Assembly: GCA_947176715.1 (NCBI GenBank) | Contig: CAMWRR010000036.1 | Span: forward strand, 1 to 11,210 | Source: an uncultured Rikenellaceae bacterium | GTDB lineage: Bacteria > Bacteroidota > Bacteroidia > Bacteroidales > Rikenellaceae | Direction: 5' to 3' | DNA: 11,210 bases | Shown here: one piece after another, positions 1 through 7,538 of the stretch | Position numbering within the stretch: the stretch's first letter is position 1 | Layout: the number at the start of each line of letters is the position of its first letter | Notes under the pieces: model-generated | Databases searched by the model: none | Seen by the model: only the letters and a program-made list of their open reading frames with translations | What the model was told of the DNA's origin: nothing | Translations under genes and position numbers: made by a program

Positions 1-1158
1 ATCTCCCCCCCCCCCGCCTCGTGTGGCGGCTCCGTGGGTGGCGTTGGTTATGGTGCCAACTATAACCTCCGCAACCCTCTGAGCCGCATCACGAGGCGCG
101 AAGCCGCTGATGGCGCGGCTCATGGCGTCGAGTCTGTCGCGGTCGGAGAGCAGCTGTTCGGCCAAGGAGCCCATGCGCTCCACGGCGTCGGCGTCGGTGC
201 ATAACACGGCGCCGCCTATGGACTCTATGGCCTGTGCGTTCTTGGTCTGATGGTCTTCGGCCACCACCGACGAGGGTATGAATATCGCCGGTGTGGCTGT
301 CAGCGACAGCTCGGTCACGGTGGAGGCGCCTGAGCGGGCGGCCACGAGGTCGGCTATGGAGTAGGCGTAATCCATGCGGTCGATGAAAGGCACCACCCTC
401 ACGTTGTCGGGAGAGCCGTAGGGCTTCATGCGCTCTGTCATCTCGGCGTTGTAGTAGCTGCCCGTCTGCCATAATATGGAGAACGGCTTCTCGGATACTA
501 TCCTCGGCATGGCGGCCATGACGGCCTCGTTGATGACGCGCGCGCCGAGACTGCCGCCCGTCACCACCAGCACGGGCTTGTCGGAGGGCAGACCGAAGTG
601 AGCGAACGCCTCCGGACTCTTCTTGACCACGTCGTCGAAGCTGCCGCGCACGGGATTGCCGGTGCGCACTATCTTGGCGGGGTCGAAGAAGCGCTCCATG
701 CCGTCGTACGATACGCACACCCTGCATGCTCCGCGCGCGAGCAGCCTGTTGGCGAGCCCTGCGAACGAGTTACCCTCCCATAACACGGTGGGTATGCCTC
801 TGCGCCTCGCCGCCCAAAGGAGTGGCAGAGAGGCGTAACCGCCGAATCCGACCACGGCGTCGGGCCTCTCGCGACGTAACAGCCTGAAGGCCATGATAAG
901 GCTACGCACCACCTTGAAAGGCAAGGTCAGGTTGTGGAGGCTGAGCCGACGCTGCAACCCCGATATGGGCAACCCCACTATGCGGTAGCCGAGAGCCGGT
1001 ATCTTGGTCATCTCCATCTTGCCTATGGCACCGACGAATACGACCTCGCAATCCTCATACCCGGGACGCTTCCCGAGCGCCTCCGCCACAGCCACGGCCG
1101 GGTAGATGTGCCCGCCGGTGCCGCCGCCGCTAACTATAATCTTCCTCTTTTTCGTCAT
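1..1158 (-). CDS. murG: MurG, lipid II synthase (3' end beyond window)
   Basis: UDP-GlcNAc transferase that adds GlcNAc to lipid I on the inner face of the cytoplasmic membrane, giving lipid II. The reading frame is open from the ATG at 1158-1156 to base 1: 386 codons and no stop. Seen in the translation: the first glycine loop SGGGTGGHIYPA (residues 10-21), the second VVGFGGYAS (102-110), GNPVR (167-171), VTGGSLGARVIN (200-211), the sugar-nucleotide site ARSGASTVTEL (275-285) and EDHQTKNA (301-308). This is a GT28 fold with both domains present. The usual family end (DAAQRVAEVI, about 357-366) is followed by at least 20 more residues that run into a glycine run encoded by an 11-G tract, so the true C-terminus is uncertain. 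The start overlaps the ftsW 3' end by 29 bases, which suggests coupled translation. In the family's HEQN loop this protein has WEGN (127-130). Confidence 0.95.
   Translation of the reverse strand, partial: MTKKRKIIVSGGGTGGHIYPAVAVAEALGKRPGYEDCEVVFVGAIGKMEMTKIPALGYRIVGLPISGLQRRLSLHNLTLPFKVVRSLIMAFRLLRRERPDAVVGFGGYASLPLLWAARRRGIPTVLWEGNSFAGLANRLLARGACRVCVSYDGMERFFDPAKIVRTGNPVRGSFDDVVKKSPEAFAHFGLPSDKPVLVVTGGSLGARVINEAVMAAMPRIVSEKPFSILWQTGSYYNAEMTERMKPYGSPDNVRVVPFIDRMDYAYSIADLVAARSGASTVTELSLTATPAIFIPSSVVAEDHQTKNAQAIESIGGAVLCTDADAVERMGSLAEQLLSDRDRLDAMSRAISGFAPRDAAQRVAEVIVGTITNATHGAATRGGGGGD
5..15. repeat. Homopolymer tract of 11 C
   Basis: Eleven consecutive C on the plus strand, read as GGN glycine codons near the 3' end of murG. 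Tracts of this length are prone to slipped-strand length change and also to sequencing error. One base gained or lost would change the frame of the last murG codons and so the stop position. The tract lies after the last conserved MurG block, so the enzyme core would not be touched. Confidence 0.9.
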
Positions 1159-2602
1159 TATCGTAATAGTCTCCGTAGTTCCAGCTCTCTTTGGTGTCGT
1201 CCTCATCCTCGGGGTTGTACCACACGACACCCTGATAGGCTATCCTTTTGGCGGTGTCGAGTTCGTCGCTCTCCCGTCTCTTTTTCCTCTTCTGTCCGTC
1301 GTACTCCTCGAGCATCACGTGTTGCCACTCCTCTATGTTGAGTCTGCGCTTCTCGGCTATCATACGCTCGTACTCCATGGCGTTCTGACGACGGCTGACA
1401 CCCAGTATGATACCCAGCGACATACAGGTGAAGAGCAACGACGACCCGCCGAGACTTACGAGAGGCAACGTCTGACCCGTCACCGGCGTGGCGTCCACCG
1501 ACACGAGCATGTGCAGAAGCGCCTGCAATGTTATCGTCAGGCTCAGCCCCAGCACCAGCAGGGCGGGAAAGGCGGTGTCGCACTTGCGGAATATCACTAT
1601 GCTGCGATAGAATATCCACAGATAGCACCCCAGCACGAAGAGTGCGCCCAGCAGGCCGTACTCCTCTATTATGAAGGCGTATGCGTAGTCGGAGTAGGGG
1701 TGGGGCAGATTGGAGCGCTGGGTGCTGTTGCCGGGTCCCCGACCCATGAGCCATCCCGAGGCCACCGCCATCTTGGCCTGATAGGCCTGAAACTGTTCGT
1801 CGCTTACCTCGCCCTCTTTGTCCTCGTCGGTGAGGAAGTGCTCCACACGGCTTATCCATGTGTCGACACGCCCCACGTCGAACACCTTGAGCATGACGAC
1901 CACAGCGGCGAATATCACGGCCGCCGCACCTACGAGACGCCATATCTCCGACCACCTGACACGCCCTATCACCAGTATGATAAGGCAGGTGGCCGCCATT
2001 ATCACGGCCGTGGAGAGGTTCGATACCATGACGAGCAGGCACGAGAGGGCCATAGGCATCAACAAAGGGATTGTTATCTCATGGAGTATGCGGTAGTTAC
2101 GGTCGGGGTCGCGCCTCCAGTCGGCCTTGCGGAACGACGGCAGTATGGGCATGGTGGCCATTATCTTCTGCTTGGAGGCAAGAAAAGCGGCGGTGTTGAT
2201 TATAAGCGTTATCTTGACCAGCTCGGAGGGCTGGAATGTGAAGCCCGTGCCCGGTATGCCCAGCCAACGGGCGGCGCCGTTGTAGGTGACGCCCACCACG
2301 AAGGTGAGCAACAGCAACACTATGGAGAAGCGGAAGTTGCGCCGTGCCTTGTCGAAATAGCGGCGGTAGTTGATAAGGTGGAACACGTATATGGTGGCCA
2401 GACCCAGAAGTATGAACCGCACCTGACGTATGAGGAAGTGGCTGGTGTCGCCGTCGAGCTTCTTGTAGGCCATGGAGGCGGTGGAGCTGTACACCACCAA
2501 TATGGAGAATATGCAGAGGATGACTATTATCATCCACAACGTCTTGTCGCCGCCGATGAACTCGCGGTAGACGCTCTTGTCCTTGTCTCCGGAGCCGCCC
2601 AT
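1130..2602 (-). CDS. ftsW: FtsW, SEDS-family septal glycosyltransferase
   Basis: Polytopic membrane protein of the division machinery. FtsW polymerises lipid II at the septum together with a class B PBP. It has 490 residues with roughly ten hydrophobic segments between about 21 and 404. Family motifs: FTFQPSELVK (121-130), RVDTWI (245-250) opening the large outside loop, GRGPGNSTQ (287-295), HPYSDYAYAF (301-310), where Asp305 matches the catalytic Asp of SEDS proteins, and PVTGQTLPLVSLGGSS (373-388). FtsW rather than RodA is inferred from its place between murD and murG. The first ATG overlaps the murD stop by one base (TAATG). Odd point: after the last membrane segment there is a cytoplasmic tail of about 85 residues, first Arg/Lys-rich, then acidic and Tyr-rich (ending DNDEKEEDYS). 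Most FtsW proteins have much shorter tails. Confidence 0.95.
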   Translation of the reverse strand: MGGSGDKDKSVYREFIGGDKTLWMIIVILCIFSILVVYSSTASMAYKKLDGDTSHFLIRQVRFILLGLATIYVFHLINYRRYFDKARRNFRFSIVLLLLTFVVGVTYNGAARWLGIPGTGFTFQPSELVKITLIINTAAFLASKQKIMATMPILPSFRKADWRRDPDRNYRILHEITIPLLMPMALSCLLVMVSNLSTAVIMAATCLIILVIGRVRWSEIWRLVGAAAVIFAAVVVMLKVFDVGRVDTWISRVEHFLTDEDKEGEVSDEQFQAYQAKMAVASGWLMGRGPGNSTQRSNLPHPYSDYAYAFIIEEYGLLGALFVLGCYLWIFYRSIVIFRKCDTAFPALLVLGLSLTITLQALLHMLVSVDATPVTGQTLPLVSLGGSSLLFTCMSLGIILGVSRRQNAMEYERMIAEKRRLNIEEWQHVMLEEYDGQKRKKRRESDELDTAKRIAYQGVVWYNPEDEDDTKESWNYGDYYDNDEKEEDYS

Positions 2603-3972
2603 TATTCCCGTTCCTCTATTCTGCTTTTGATTATGTCTATGTTACGGACGCTCTCCTTGAAAAGCCGTCCCCGCTCCTCGTAGTTCTTGAAAAGGTCGAA
2701 GCTGGCGCACGCCGGAGAGAGCAATACGCAATCGCCCGCGTGTGTCACCAAGGATACCCGCTCCATAGCCTCTTCGAGCGACGAGGTGGAGTAGATGAAC
2801 GGCACCACGCCCGTGAACGCGTCTATGAGCTTACGGTTGTCGAGCCCCATGCAGACGAGGGTGCGCACCTTGCTACGGGCCAGCTCCTTTAGGGCCTCGT
2901 AGTCGTTGCCCTTGTCGGTGCCGCCCGCTATCCACACGGTGGGACGGGTCATGCTCTCCAGCGCGTACCACACCGAATCGACATTGGTGGCCTTGGAGTC
3001 GTTGACATAGAGCACGCCGCCCCTCTCCTCCACCACCTCCATGCGGTGCTCCACCCCGCCGAACGAGTATAGCACCTCGCGTATGGTGTCGTCGGGCACG
3101 CCGGCCAACATTGCCGCCATAGCCGCCGCCATGGCGTTGTATATGTTGTGTATGCCCTTTATCTTCATGGCTGATGGGTCGATGGCAAGCTCTCTGCCTC
3201 CGAGGCTGATGTTGATAACGCCGCTATCGAGATAGGCCCCCTCCAGCAGGGTGTCGTGCACGGTGAAAGGGAGGCTGTGCATGGTCATGTGCTCCTGATG
3301 GTCGCACACGTATTTCATCGTCAGCTTGTCGTCCACCGAGTAGATGAAGTTGTCGTCGGGACGCTGGTTGCGTATTATGCGGAACTTGCTGGCTACGTAC
3401 TCGTCTATATTGTAGTGGTAACGGTCGAGATGGTCGGGGGTTATGTTGGTGAGCACCGCTATGTCGCTCCGGAACGAATAGGTGCCGTCGAGCTGGAAGC
3501 TACTCAGCTCCAACACATACCAGTCGCGCTCCGAGGTGGCCACCTGATAGGCGTAGCTGTCGCCTATGTTGCCGCCTACCCCCACGTTCATGCCGGCGGC
3601 CTTGAGCAGCTCGTATATGAGTGTGGTGGTAGTGGTCTTGCCGTTGCTTCCGGTGACGCATATATGACGGGCCTTGCAGTAGCGGCCGCCGAACTCTATC
3701 TCCGATATGACCGGGATGCCCTTCTCGCGCACCGCCTTTACCACCGGCGCCTCCTCGGGTATGCCGGGGCTTTTTATGACCTCGCCGGCATCCAGTATCC
3801 TCTCGAGCGTGTGGCCCCCCTCCTCGAACTCTATCTTTTCGAGCGTAAGGCGCGACTTGTACTCCTCCTTAAGCCTGCCGGAGTCGGAGAGGAATACCTC
3901 GAACCCCTCCTTGCGCGCGAGGACGGCACTGCCGAAACCGCTCTCACCGCCTCCCAATACCACTATCTTCAT
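2602..3972 (-). CDS. murD: MurD, UDP-MurNAc-L-Ala:D-Glu ligase
   Basis: Cytoplasmic ATP-dependent Mur ligase that adds D-glutamate to UDP-MurNAc-L-alanine. It has 456 residues, the normal length. Domains in order: an N-terminal Rossmann-like uridine-binding part (VVLGGGESGFG, 4-14; SPGIP, 68-72); a central ATPase domain with P-loop GSNGKTTT (108-115), ELSSFQLDG (155-163), NITPDHLDRY (176-185) and ASKFRI (194-199), whose Lys196 matches the carbamylated lysine; and a C-terminal domain with GGVEHRME (305-312), NDSKATN (324-330), GGTDKG (350-355) and LLSPACASFD (417-426). All key residues are present. The ATG follows the mraY stop directly (TAGATG), and the stop shares one base with the ftsW start, so it sits within an operon with no room for its own promoter. 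Confidence 0.97.
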   Translation of the reverse strand: MKIVVLGGGESGFGSAVLARKEGFEVFLSDSGRLKEEYKSRLTLEKIEFEEGGHTLERILDAGEVIKSPGIPEEAPVVKAVREKGIPVISEIEFGGRYCKARHICVTGSNGKTTTTTLIYELLKAAGMNVGVGGNIGDSYAYQVATSERDWYVLELSSFQLDGTYSFRSDIAVLTNITPDHLDRYHYNIDEYVASKFRIIRNQRPDDNFIYSVDDKLTMKYVCDHQEHMTMHSLPFTVHDTLLEGAYLDSGVINISLGGRELAIDPSAMKIKGIHNIYNAMAAAMAAMLAGVPDDTIREVLYSFGGVEHRMEVVEERGGVLYVNDSKATNVDSVWYALESMTRPTVWIAGGTDKGNDYEALKELARSKVRTLVCMGLDNRKLIDAFTGVVPFIYSTSSLEEAMERVSLVTHAGDCVLLSPACASFDLFKNYEERGRLFKESVRNIDIIKSRIEERE

Positions 3973-5214
3973 CTATCTTATCTTTAACGTTACCAATGTT
4001 ATGGCGGCCAGAAGCAGCTGCACTATCCAGAAGCGCGTCACTATCTTGACCTCGAAATAGCCCTTTTTCTGATAGTGGTGGTGAAGCGGGGCCATGAGCA
4101 GAATGCGTCGCCCCTCGCCGTACTTCCTTTTGGTATATTTGAACCAACCCACCTGCACCAGCACCGACAGACTCTCCACCAGAAAGATACCGCAAAGTAT
4201 CGGCAACAACAGCTCCTTGCGTATGAGCAACGCCAACGTGGCTATGATGCCGCCTATGGCCAACGAGCCCGTGTCGCCCATGAACACCTGCGCCGGGAAG
4301 CTGTTATACCACAGAAAGCCCACCAACGCCCCCACAAAGGCGCACGTATATACGAACAGCTCGCCCGAGAAGGGTATATACATGATGCCTAAGTAGTTGG
4401 CATATATGATATTGCCGGAGAAGTAGGCCAACAGACCCAACACCACCCCTATCGTAGCCGAGGTGCCGGCCGCCAGACCGTCCAGGCCGTCGGTGAGGTT
4501 GGCGCTGTTGGAGACGGCGGTGACTATGAATATGGCGGCCAGCACATAAACGACCCAGCTCCATGTGTGCTCCTCGTTCTCGAACGGGAAGATGTCGCCG
4601 TAGTCGAACTCGTTGCCCTTGACGAACGGAATGGTGGTGAGGGCCTGTTTCTCGGCCGGGGTGAGGTAGACGACCTGTTGCGAGCCGTTGCGCTCGGTCA
4701 TGACTATCTTTTCGGCATCGTCGGTACGGACTGTGCGGCGTACGGTTATATCGTCGCAGTGCCACATGGCCAAGCCTATGATAAGACCCAGCCCCACCTG
4801 ACCGACTATCTTGAAGCGGCCGTTGAGCCCCTCCTTGTTCTTGCGGAACACCTTGATGTAGTCGTCCAGAAAGCCTATCAGCCCCAGCCACACGGTGGCC
4901 ACTATCATGAGCTGCACATAGATGTTGGTAAGGTCGCAGAACAGCACCGTGGGAACCAGTATGGAGAGCAGGATGATAAGACCGCCCATAGTGGGTGTGC
5001 CGCGCTTCTCCAGCTGACCCTCCAGCCCCAGATTACGCACCTCCTCGCCTATCTGACGGCGTTGAAGTATATGTATAATCTTGATACCGAACGCGATAGC
5101 TATCGCAAGGGCCGTTATTATGGCCATAGCTCCCCTGAACGAGATGTAACCGAACATACCCGTGCCGGGCAGACTGGTGTGTTGTGACAGCCATTGGGCT
5201 ATGTGATAGAACAT
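3973..5214 (-). CDS. mraY: MraY, phospho-MurNAc-pentapeptide transferase
   Basis: Integral membrane enzyme that moves phospho-MurNAc-pentapeptide from UDP onto undecaprenyl phosphate, making lipid I. It has 413 residues, longer than the roughly 360 of E. coli MraY. Motifs: RGTPTMGG (71-78), the Asp pair in FLDDY (115-119), NLTDGLDGLA (239-248), FMGDTGS (311-317) and MAPLHHHYQKKG (374-385) with the HHH triad. The extra length is a hydrophilic stretch at about 153-217 between membrane segments, an insertion I associate with Bacteroidota MraY. The start MFYHIAQWLS followed by GMFGYISFRGAMA fits the family N-terminus. It lies 63 bases after murE and touches murD. Confidence 0.97.
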   Translation of the reverse strand: MFYHIAQWLSQHTSLPGTGMFGYISFRGAMAIITALAIAIAFGIKIIHILQRRQIGEEVRNLGLEGQLEKRGTPTMGGLIILLSILVPTVLFCDLTNIYVQLMIVATVWLGLIGFLDDYIKVFRKNKEGLNGRFKIVGQVGLGLIIGLAMWHCDDITVRRTVRTDDAEKIVMTERNGSQQVVYLTPAEKQALTTIPFVKGNEFDYGDIFPFENEEHTWSWVVYVLAAIFIVTAVSNSANLTDGLDGLAAGTSATIGVVLGLLAYFSGNIIYANYLGIMYIPFSGELFVYTCAFVGALVGFLWYNSFPAQVFMGDTGSLAIGGIIATLALLIRKELLLPILCGIFLVESLSVLVQVGWFKYTKRKYGEGRRILLMAPLHHHYQKKGYFEVKIVTRFWIVQLLLAAITLVTLKIR

Positions 5215-5277
5215 TTTACGTATGTTTTAGGGCGGCCCGCAAGCCGCATTTCATTTCTTGACAACAAGCCTTACGGC
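5215..5277 (-). other. murE-mraY spacer with a weak hairpin
   Basis: This is the only gap of any size inside the dcw part. It holds a short inverted repeat, GCGGC (5232-5236) and GCCGC (5243-5247), with a 6-base loop. In the direction of transcription no T run follows it, and I see no TAnnTTTG element. It is therefore neither a convincing terminator nor a promoter; it could at most act in mRNA processing or stability. Confidence 0.4.
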
Positions 5278-6765
5278 CTATCTACGACCCTCTCCTGAGG
5301 CGAAGTGCGAGGCTATCTCCTCCTTGTCGTCGAAGTGGTGGCGCACACCCTCTATCTCCTGATAGCTCTCGTGCCCCTTGCCGGCTATAAGGATTATGTC
5401 TCCCTCGCCGCTTTTGCCCCCCTCCGCCATTGCGGCCGCCATGCGTATGGCCTCGCGGCGGTCGGCTATAACCACGTAACGGCCCTTGCTCTCGATGCCC
5501 GATTCGGTGATGCCCCGACGCATATCCTCGAGGATATCTTCCGGCTTCTCGAAGCGCGGATTGTCGGAGGTGAGTATCAGAAAGTCGCTCTTTTTCAAGC
5601 CTATCACCGCCATCTCGGGACGTTTGGTCTTGTCGCGGTTGCCGCCGCACCCCACCACCGTTATTATGCGGCTGTCGCCCTTGCGTATCTCGGCTATGGT
5701 GTCGAGGACATTCTCGAGGGCGTCGGGGGTATGGGCGTAGTCGACTATGGCGGTGACACCCTCCGGAGAGGTGATGTAGTCGAAGCGGCCCGACACCGAG
5801 TGCAGCACGCTGAGCTGTCGCAACACCTCCTCGCGTGGGGCGCCTAACAGAACGGCCGCACCGTATACCGCCGTCAGGTTGTAGGCGTTGAAGCGGCCTA
5901 TGAAGCGCACCCATACGTCGGAGCCGTCGATGTCCAGCTCCATGCCGCCGAAGATGGACTCTTTTATGCGGCACTTGAAGTCGGCGGGGCTTTTGAGTGC
6001 GTATCGGTATGCTTTGGCCCGGGTGTTCTGCACCATGACCGAACCGTTGCGGTCGTCGCCGTTGACAAGGGCAAAGGCCCCTTTGGGCAACATGTCGAAG
6101 AAGCCCTTCTTGGCCGCTATGTAGGCCGCGAAGGTCTTGTGATAGTCGAGATGGTCGTGCGTTATGTTGGTGAATATGCCGCCCGCGAAGTGCAGACCCT
6201 CTATGCGGTGCTGCACCACGCTGTGGGAGCTCACCTCCATGAAGCAATAGTCGCACCCCTCGTCGGCCATACGGCGCAACAGCTCGTTGAGACGGACGCT
6301 GTCGGGGGTGGTGTGGGTCGACTCCACGCGCTGTTCGCCTATGCGATAGACGACGGTGGATATGAGGCCCGCCTTGTAGCCCATGGCGGTGAACATGTCG
6401 TATAGCAGGGTGGCGGTAGTGGTCTTGCCGTTGGTGCCGGTGACACCTACCAGCTTAAGCCTCCTGCTCGGCTCGCCGTAGAAGAGCGACGCCACGCGAC
6501 CCAGCTCCAACGCCGTGTCGGCCACCGATACGTATGTCACCCCGGCCTCATGCTTTTCCGGCATAGTCTGGCACAGCACCGCCACGGCACCGCTCTCCAC
6601 GGCCTGACCGATGAAACGGTGACCGTCCGCCGCCGTGCCCGACACAGCCACGAACAACGAACCCGGCGTCACGGTGCGGGAGTCGCACGTGACGGAAGTT
6701 ATCTCCACCTCCAAGGAGCCCTCGGATGCTATTATGTCGCTGTGCGACAACAGCTCTCTCAACAT
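5278..6765 (-). CDS. murE: MurE, UDP-MurNAc-L-Ala-D-Glu:meso-DAP ligase
   Basis: Cytoplasmic ATP-dependent Mur ligase that adds the third residue of the stem peptide. It has 495 residues, normal for MurE. Visible: N-terminal DSR and GSLFVA (28-40), P-loop TGTNGKTTT (109-117), THTTPDS (150-156), MEVSSHS (176-182), NITHDHLDYH (200-209), AAKKGFF (217-223) with Lys219 matching the carbamylated lysine, GRFDY (326-330), VDYAHTPDALE (341-351), GCGGNRDKTKRP (372-383), DNPR (401-404) and GKGHESYQ (462-469). DNPR is the meso-diaminopimelate signature, so the peptidoglycan should be of the DAP type. It is the first dcw gene in the window. Its ATG is preceded by an AGGGGA-like stretch and a candidate promoter, and thiF ends 89 bases upstream instead of the expected ftsI. 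Confidence 0.97.
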   Translation of the reverse strand: MLRELLSHSDIIASEGSLEVEITSVTCDSRTVTPGSLFVAVSGTAADGHRFIGQAVESGAVAVLCQTMPEKHEAGVTYVSVADTALELGRVASLFYGEPSRRLKLVGVTGTNGKTTTATLLYDMFTAMGYKAGLISTVVYRIGEQRVESTHTTPDSVRLNELLRRMADEGCDYCFMEVSSHSVVQHRIEGLHFAGGIFTNITHDHLDYHKTFAAYIAAKKGFFDMLPKGAFALVNGDDRNGSVMVQNTRAKAYRYALKSPADFKCRIKESIFGGMELDIDGSDVWVRFIGRFNAYNLTAVYGAAVLLGAPREEVLRQLSVLHSVSGRFDYITSPEGVTAIVDYAHTPDALENVLDTIAEIRKGDSRIITVVGCGGNRDKTKRPEMAVIGLKKSDFLILTSDNPRFEKPEDILEDMRRGITESGIESKGRYVVIADRREAIRMAAAMAEGGKSGEGDIILIAGKGHESYQEIEGVRHHFDDKEEIASHFASGEGRR

Positions 6766-6788
6766 ATTCCCCTAAGTTATACGATGGC

Positions 6789-6819
6789 CAAAATTACACT
6801 TTTTTCCCGGAACGGGAAA
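6789..6819 (-). promoter_or_regulatory. Candidate Bacteroidota-type promoter for murE
   Basis: Read on the minus strand, TTTC (6819-6816) is followed by a 19-base spacer and then TAATTTTG (6796-6789). The second box fits the Bacteroidota -7 consensus TAnnTTTG exactly; the first differs from TTTG by one base. Transcription would start at about 6780-6785 and leave a leader of only 15 to 20 bases before the murE ATG. It could let the cell-wall genes be expressed independently of the thiamine operon upstream. Confidence 0.6.
6803..6819. repeat. Perfect 7-bp inverted repeat inside the murE promoter spacer
   Basis: TTTCCCG (6803-6809), loop GAA, CGGGAAA (6813-6819). The palindrome covers the -33 box and much of the spacer of the candidate murE promoter. 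On the minus strand it is followed by A residues and then GTGTAATTTT, so it is a poor intrinsic terminator for thiF. It could be a regulator's operator or a weak read-through terminator. Confidence 0.5.
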
Positions 6820-6854
6820 GGAGAAGAGCGATTTTATGTTATCGCCGTGCGGGT

Positions 6855-7538
6855 CTATAACCCGAATATCTCGAATCTCATCCGCCTCATGTCGGCTACG
6901 AGCAACTTCCCCTCGAGCGTGTCGCCAGTGCCGGAGAGGTATTTGATAGCCTCCGAGGCCTCTATGGCACCTATGACGCCGGGTATGGGAGGCATCACCC
7001 CAACGACGGGACGCTGTTCGGCGGACTCGGGATAGAGGTCGTGGTAATATGCGCCGTGACGGGGGGTGAAGAGGGCCACCTGTCCGCCCATGTCCTCCGC
7101 GGTGGCGTATATGAACGGCAAGGAGCGCTCCTTGCACATTGATGACAGTGCGTATCGGGCCGCGTAGTTATCCGTGCAGTCTATCACAATATCGGCACCG
7201 GAGGCGAAACCGTCGAAGTTATCCACACTTATCGACACGTTATGAACAACGATATCCACATCAGGATTGATGGCACCAAGACGCTCGGCCGCGCAGGTAG
7301 CCTTGTGGCGGCCTATCTGCGCCGTGGTATAGAGCACCTGACGTTGGAGGTTGGAGAGGCTGACCGTGTCGCCGTCGGCAATGACGAGGCGTCCTACCCC
7401 GGCCGCCGCCAGATAAGAGAGTGCGGCGGAACCTAAGCCCCCGCATCCGGCCACGGCCACGGTCGAACGCGACAGCCTCTCCTGCCCCTCGGGCCCGAAC
7501 CCCTCCACGAGCACCGATCGCAAATATCTCTCCGTCAT
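6855..7538 (-). CDS. thiF: ThiF, ThiS adenylyltransferase (short E1-like form)
   Basis: ATP-dependent adenylyltransferase of the ThiF/MoeB/HesA family. It activates the C-terminal glycine of ThiS before sulfur transfer. It has 227 residues. Visible: nucleotide loop GCGGLG (31-36), ADGDTVSLSNLQRQ (54-67) with Asp57 and Arg66, Lys79 in RHKA, DCTDN (120-124) with Asp123, and PGVIGAIEASEAIK (186-199). Compared with E. coli ThiF and MoeB, the first zinc cysteine pair (CYRC) is replaced by YYHD (164-167). The protein stops before the C-terminal CxxC, so no structural zinc site is expected, and no cysteine is seen in the crossover region. ThiF rather than MoeB is inferred from the operon. Its ATG overlaps the thiH stop as ATGA. 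Confidence 0.9.
   Translation of the reverse strand: MTERYLRSVLVEGFGPEGQERLSRSTVAVAGCGGLGSAALSYLAAAGVGRLVIADGDTVSLSNLQRQVLYTTAQIGRHKATCAAERLGAINPDVDIVVHNVSISVDNFDGFASGADIVIDCTDNYAARYALSSMCKERSLPFIYATAEDMGGQVALFTPRHGAYYHDLYPESAEQRPVVGVMPPIPGVIGAIEASEAIKYLSGTGDTLEGKLLVADMRRMRFEIFGL

Noticed and set aside
89..727. 212-codon minus-strand frame inside murG
   Set aside because: It is out of frame with murG, Arg- and His-rich and without motifs; the murG frame through the same bases holds all conserved blocks.
1106..2683. 525-codon open frame on the plus strand, antisense to ftsW
   Set aside because: It mirrors the ftsW codons; the protein has no recognisable domain and is rich in His, Tyr and Gly as expected from reverse reading of a membrane protein gene. 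ftsW has every family motif.
5232..5247. Intrinsic terminator between murE and mraY
   Set aside because: The stem has only five pairs and no T run follows in the direction of transcription; the genes clearly belong to one unit.
6803..6819. Strong intrinsic terminator at the end of thiF
   Set aside because: The stem is good, but on the minus strand it is followed by A residues, not T; overlap with promoter boxes fits better.
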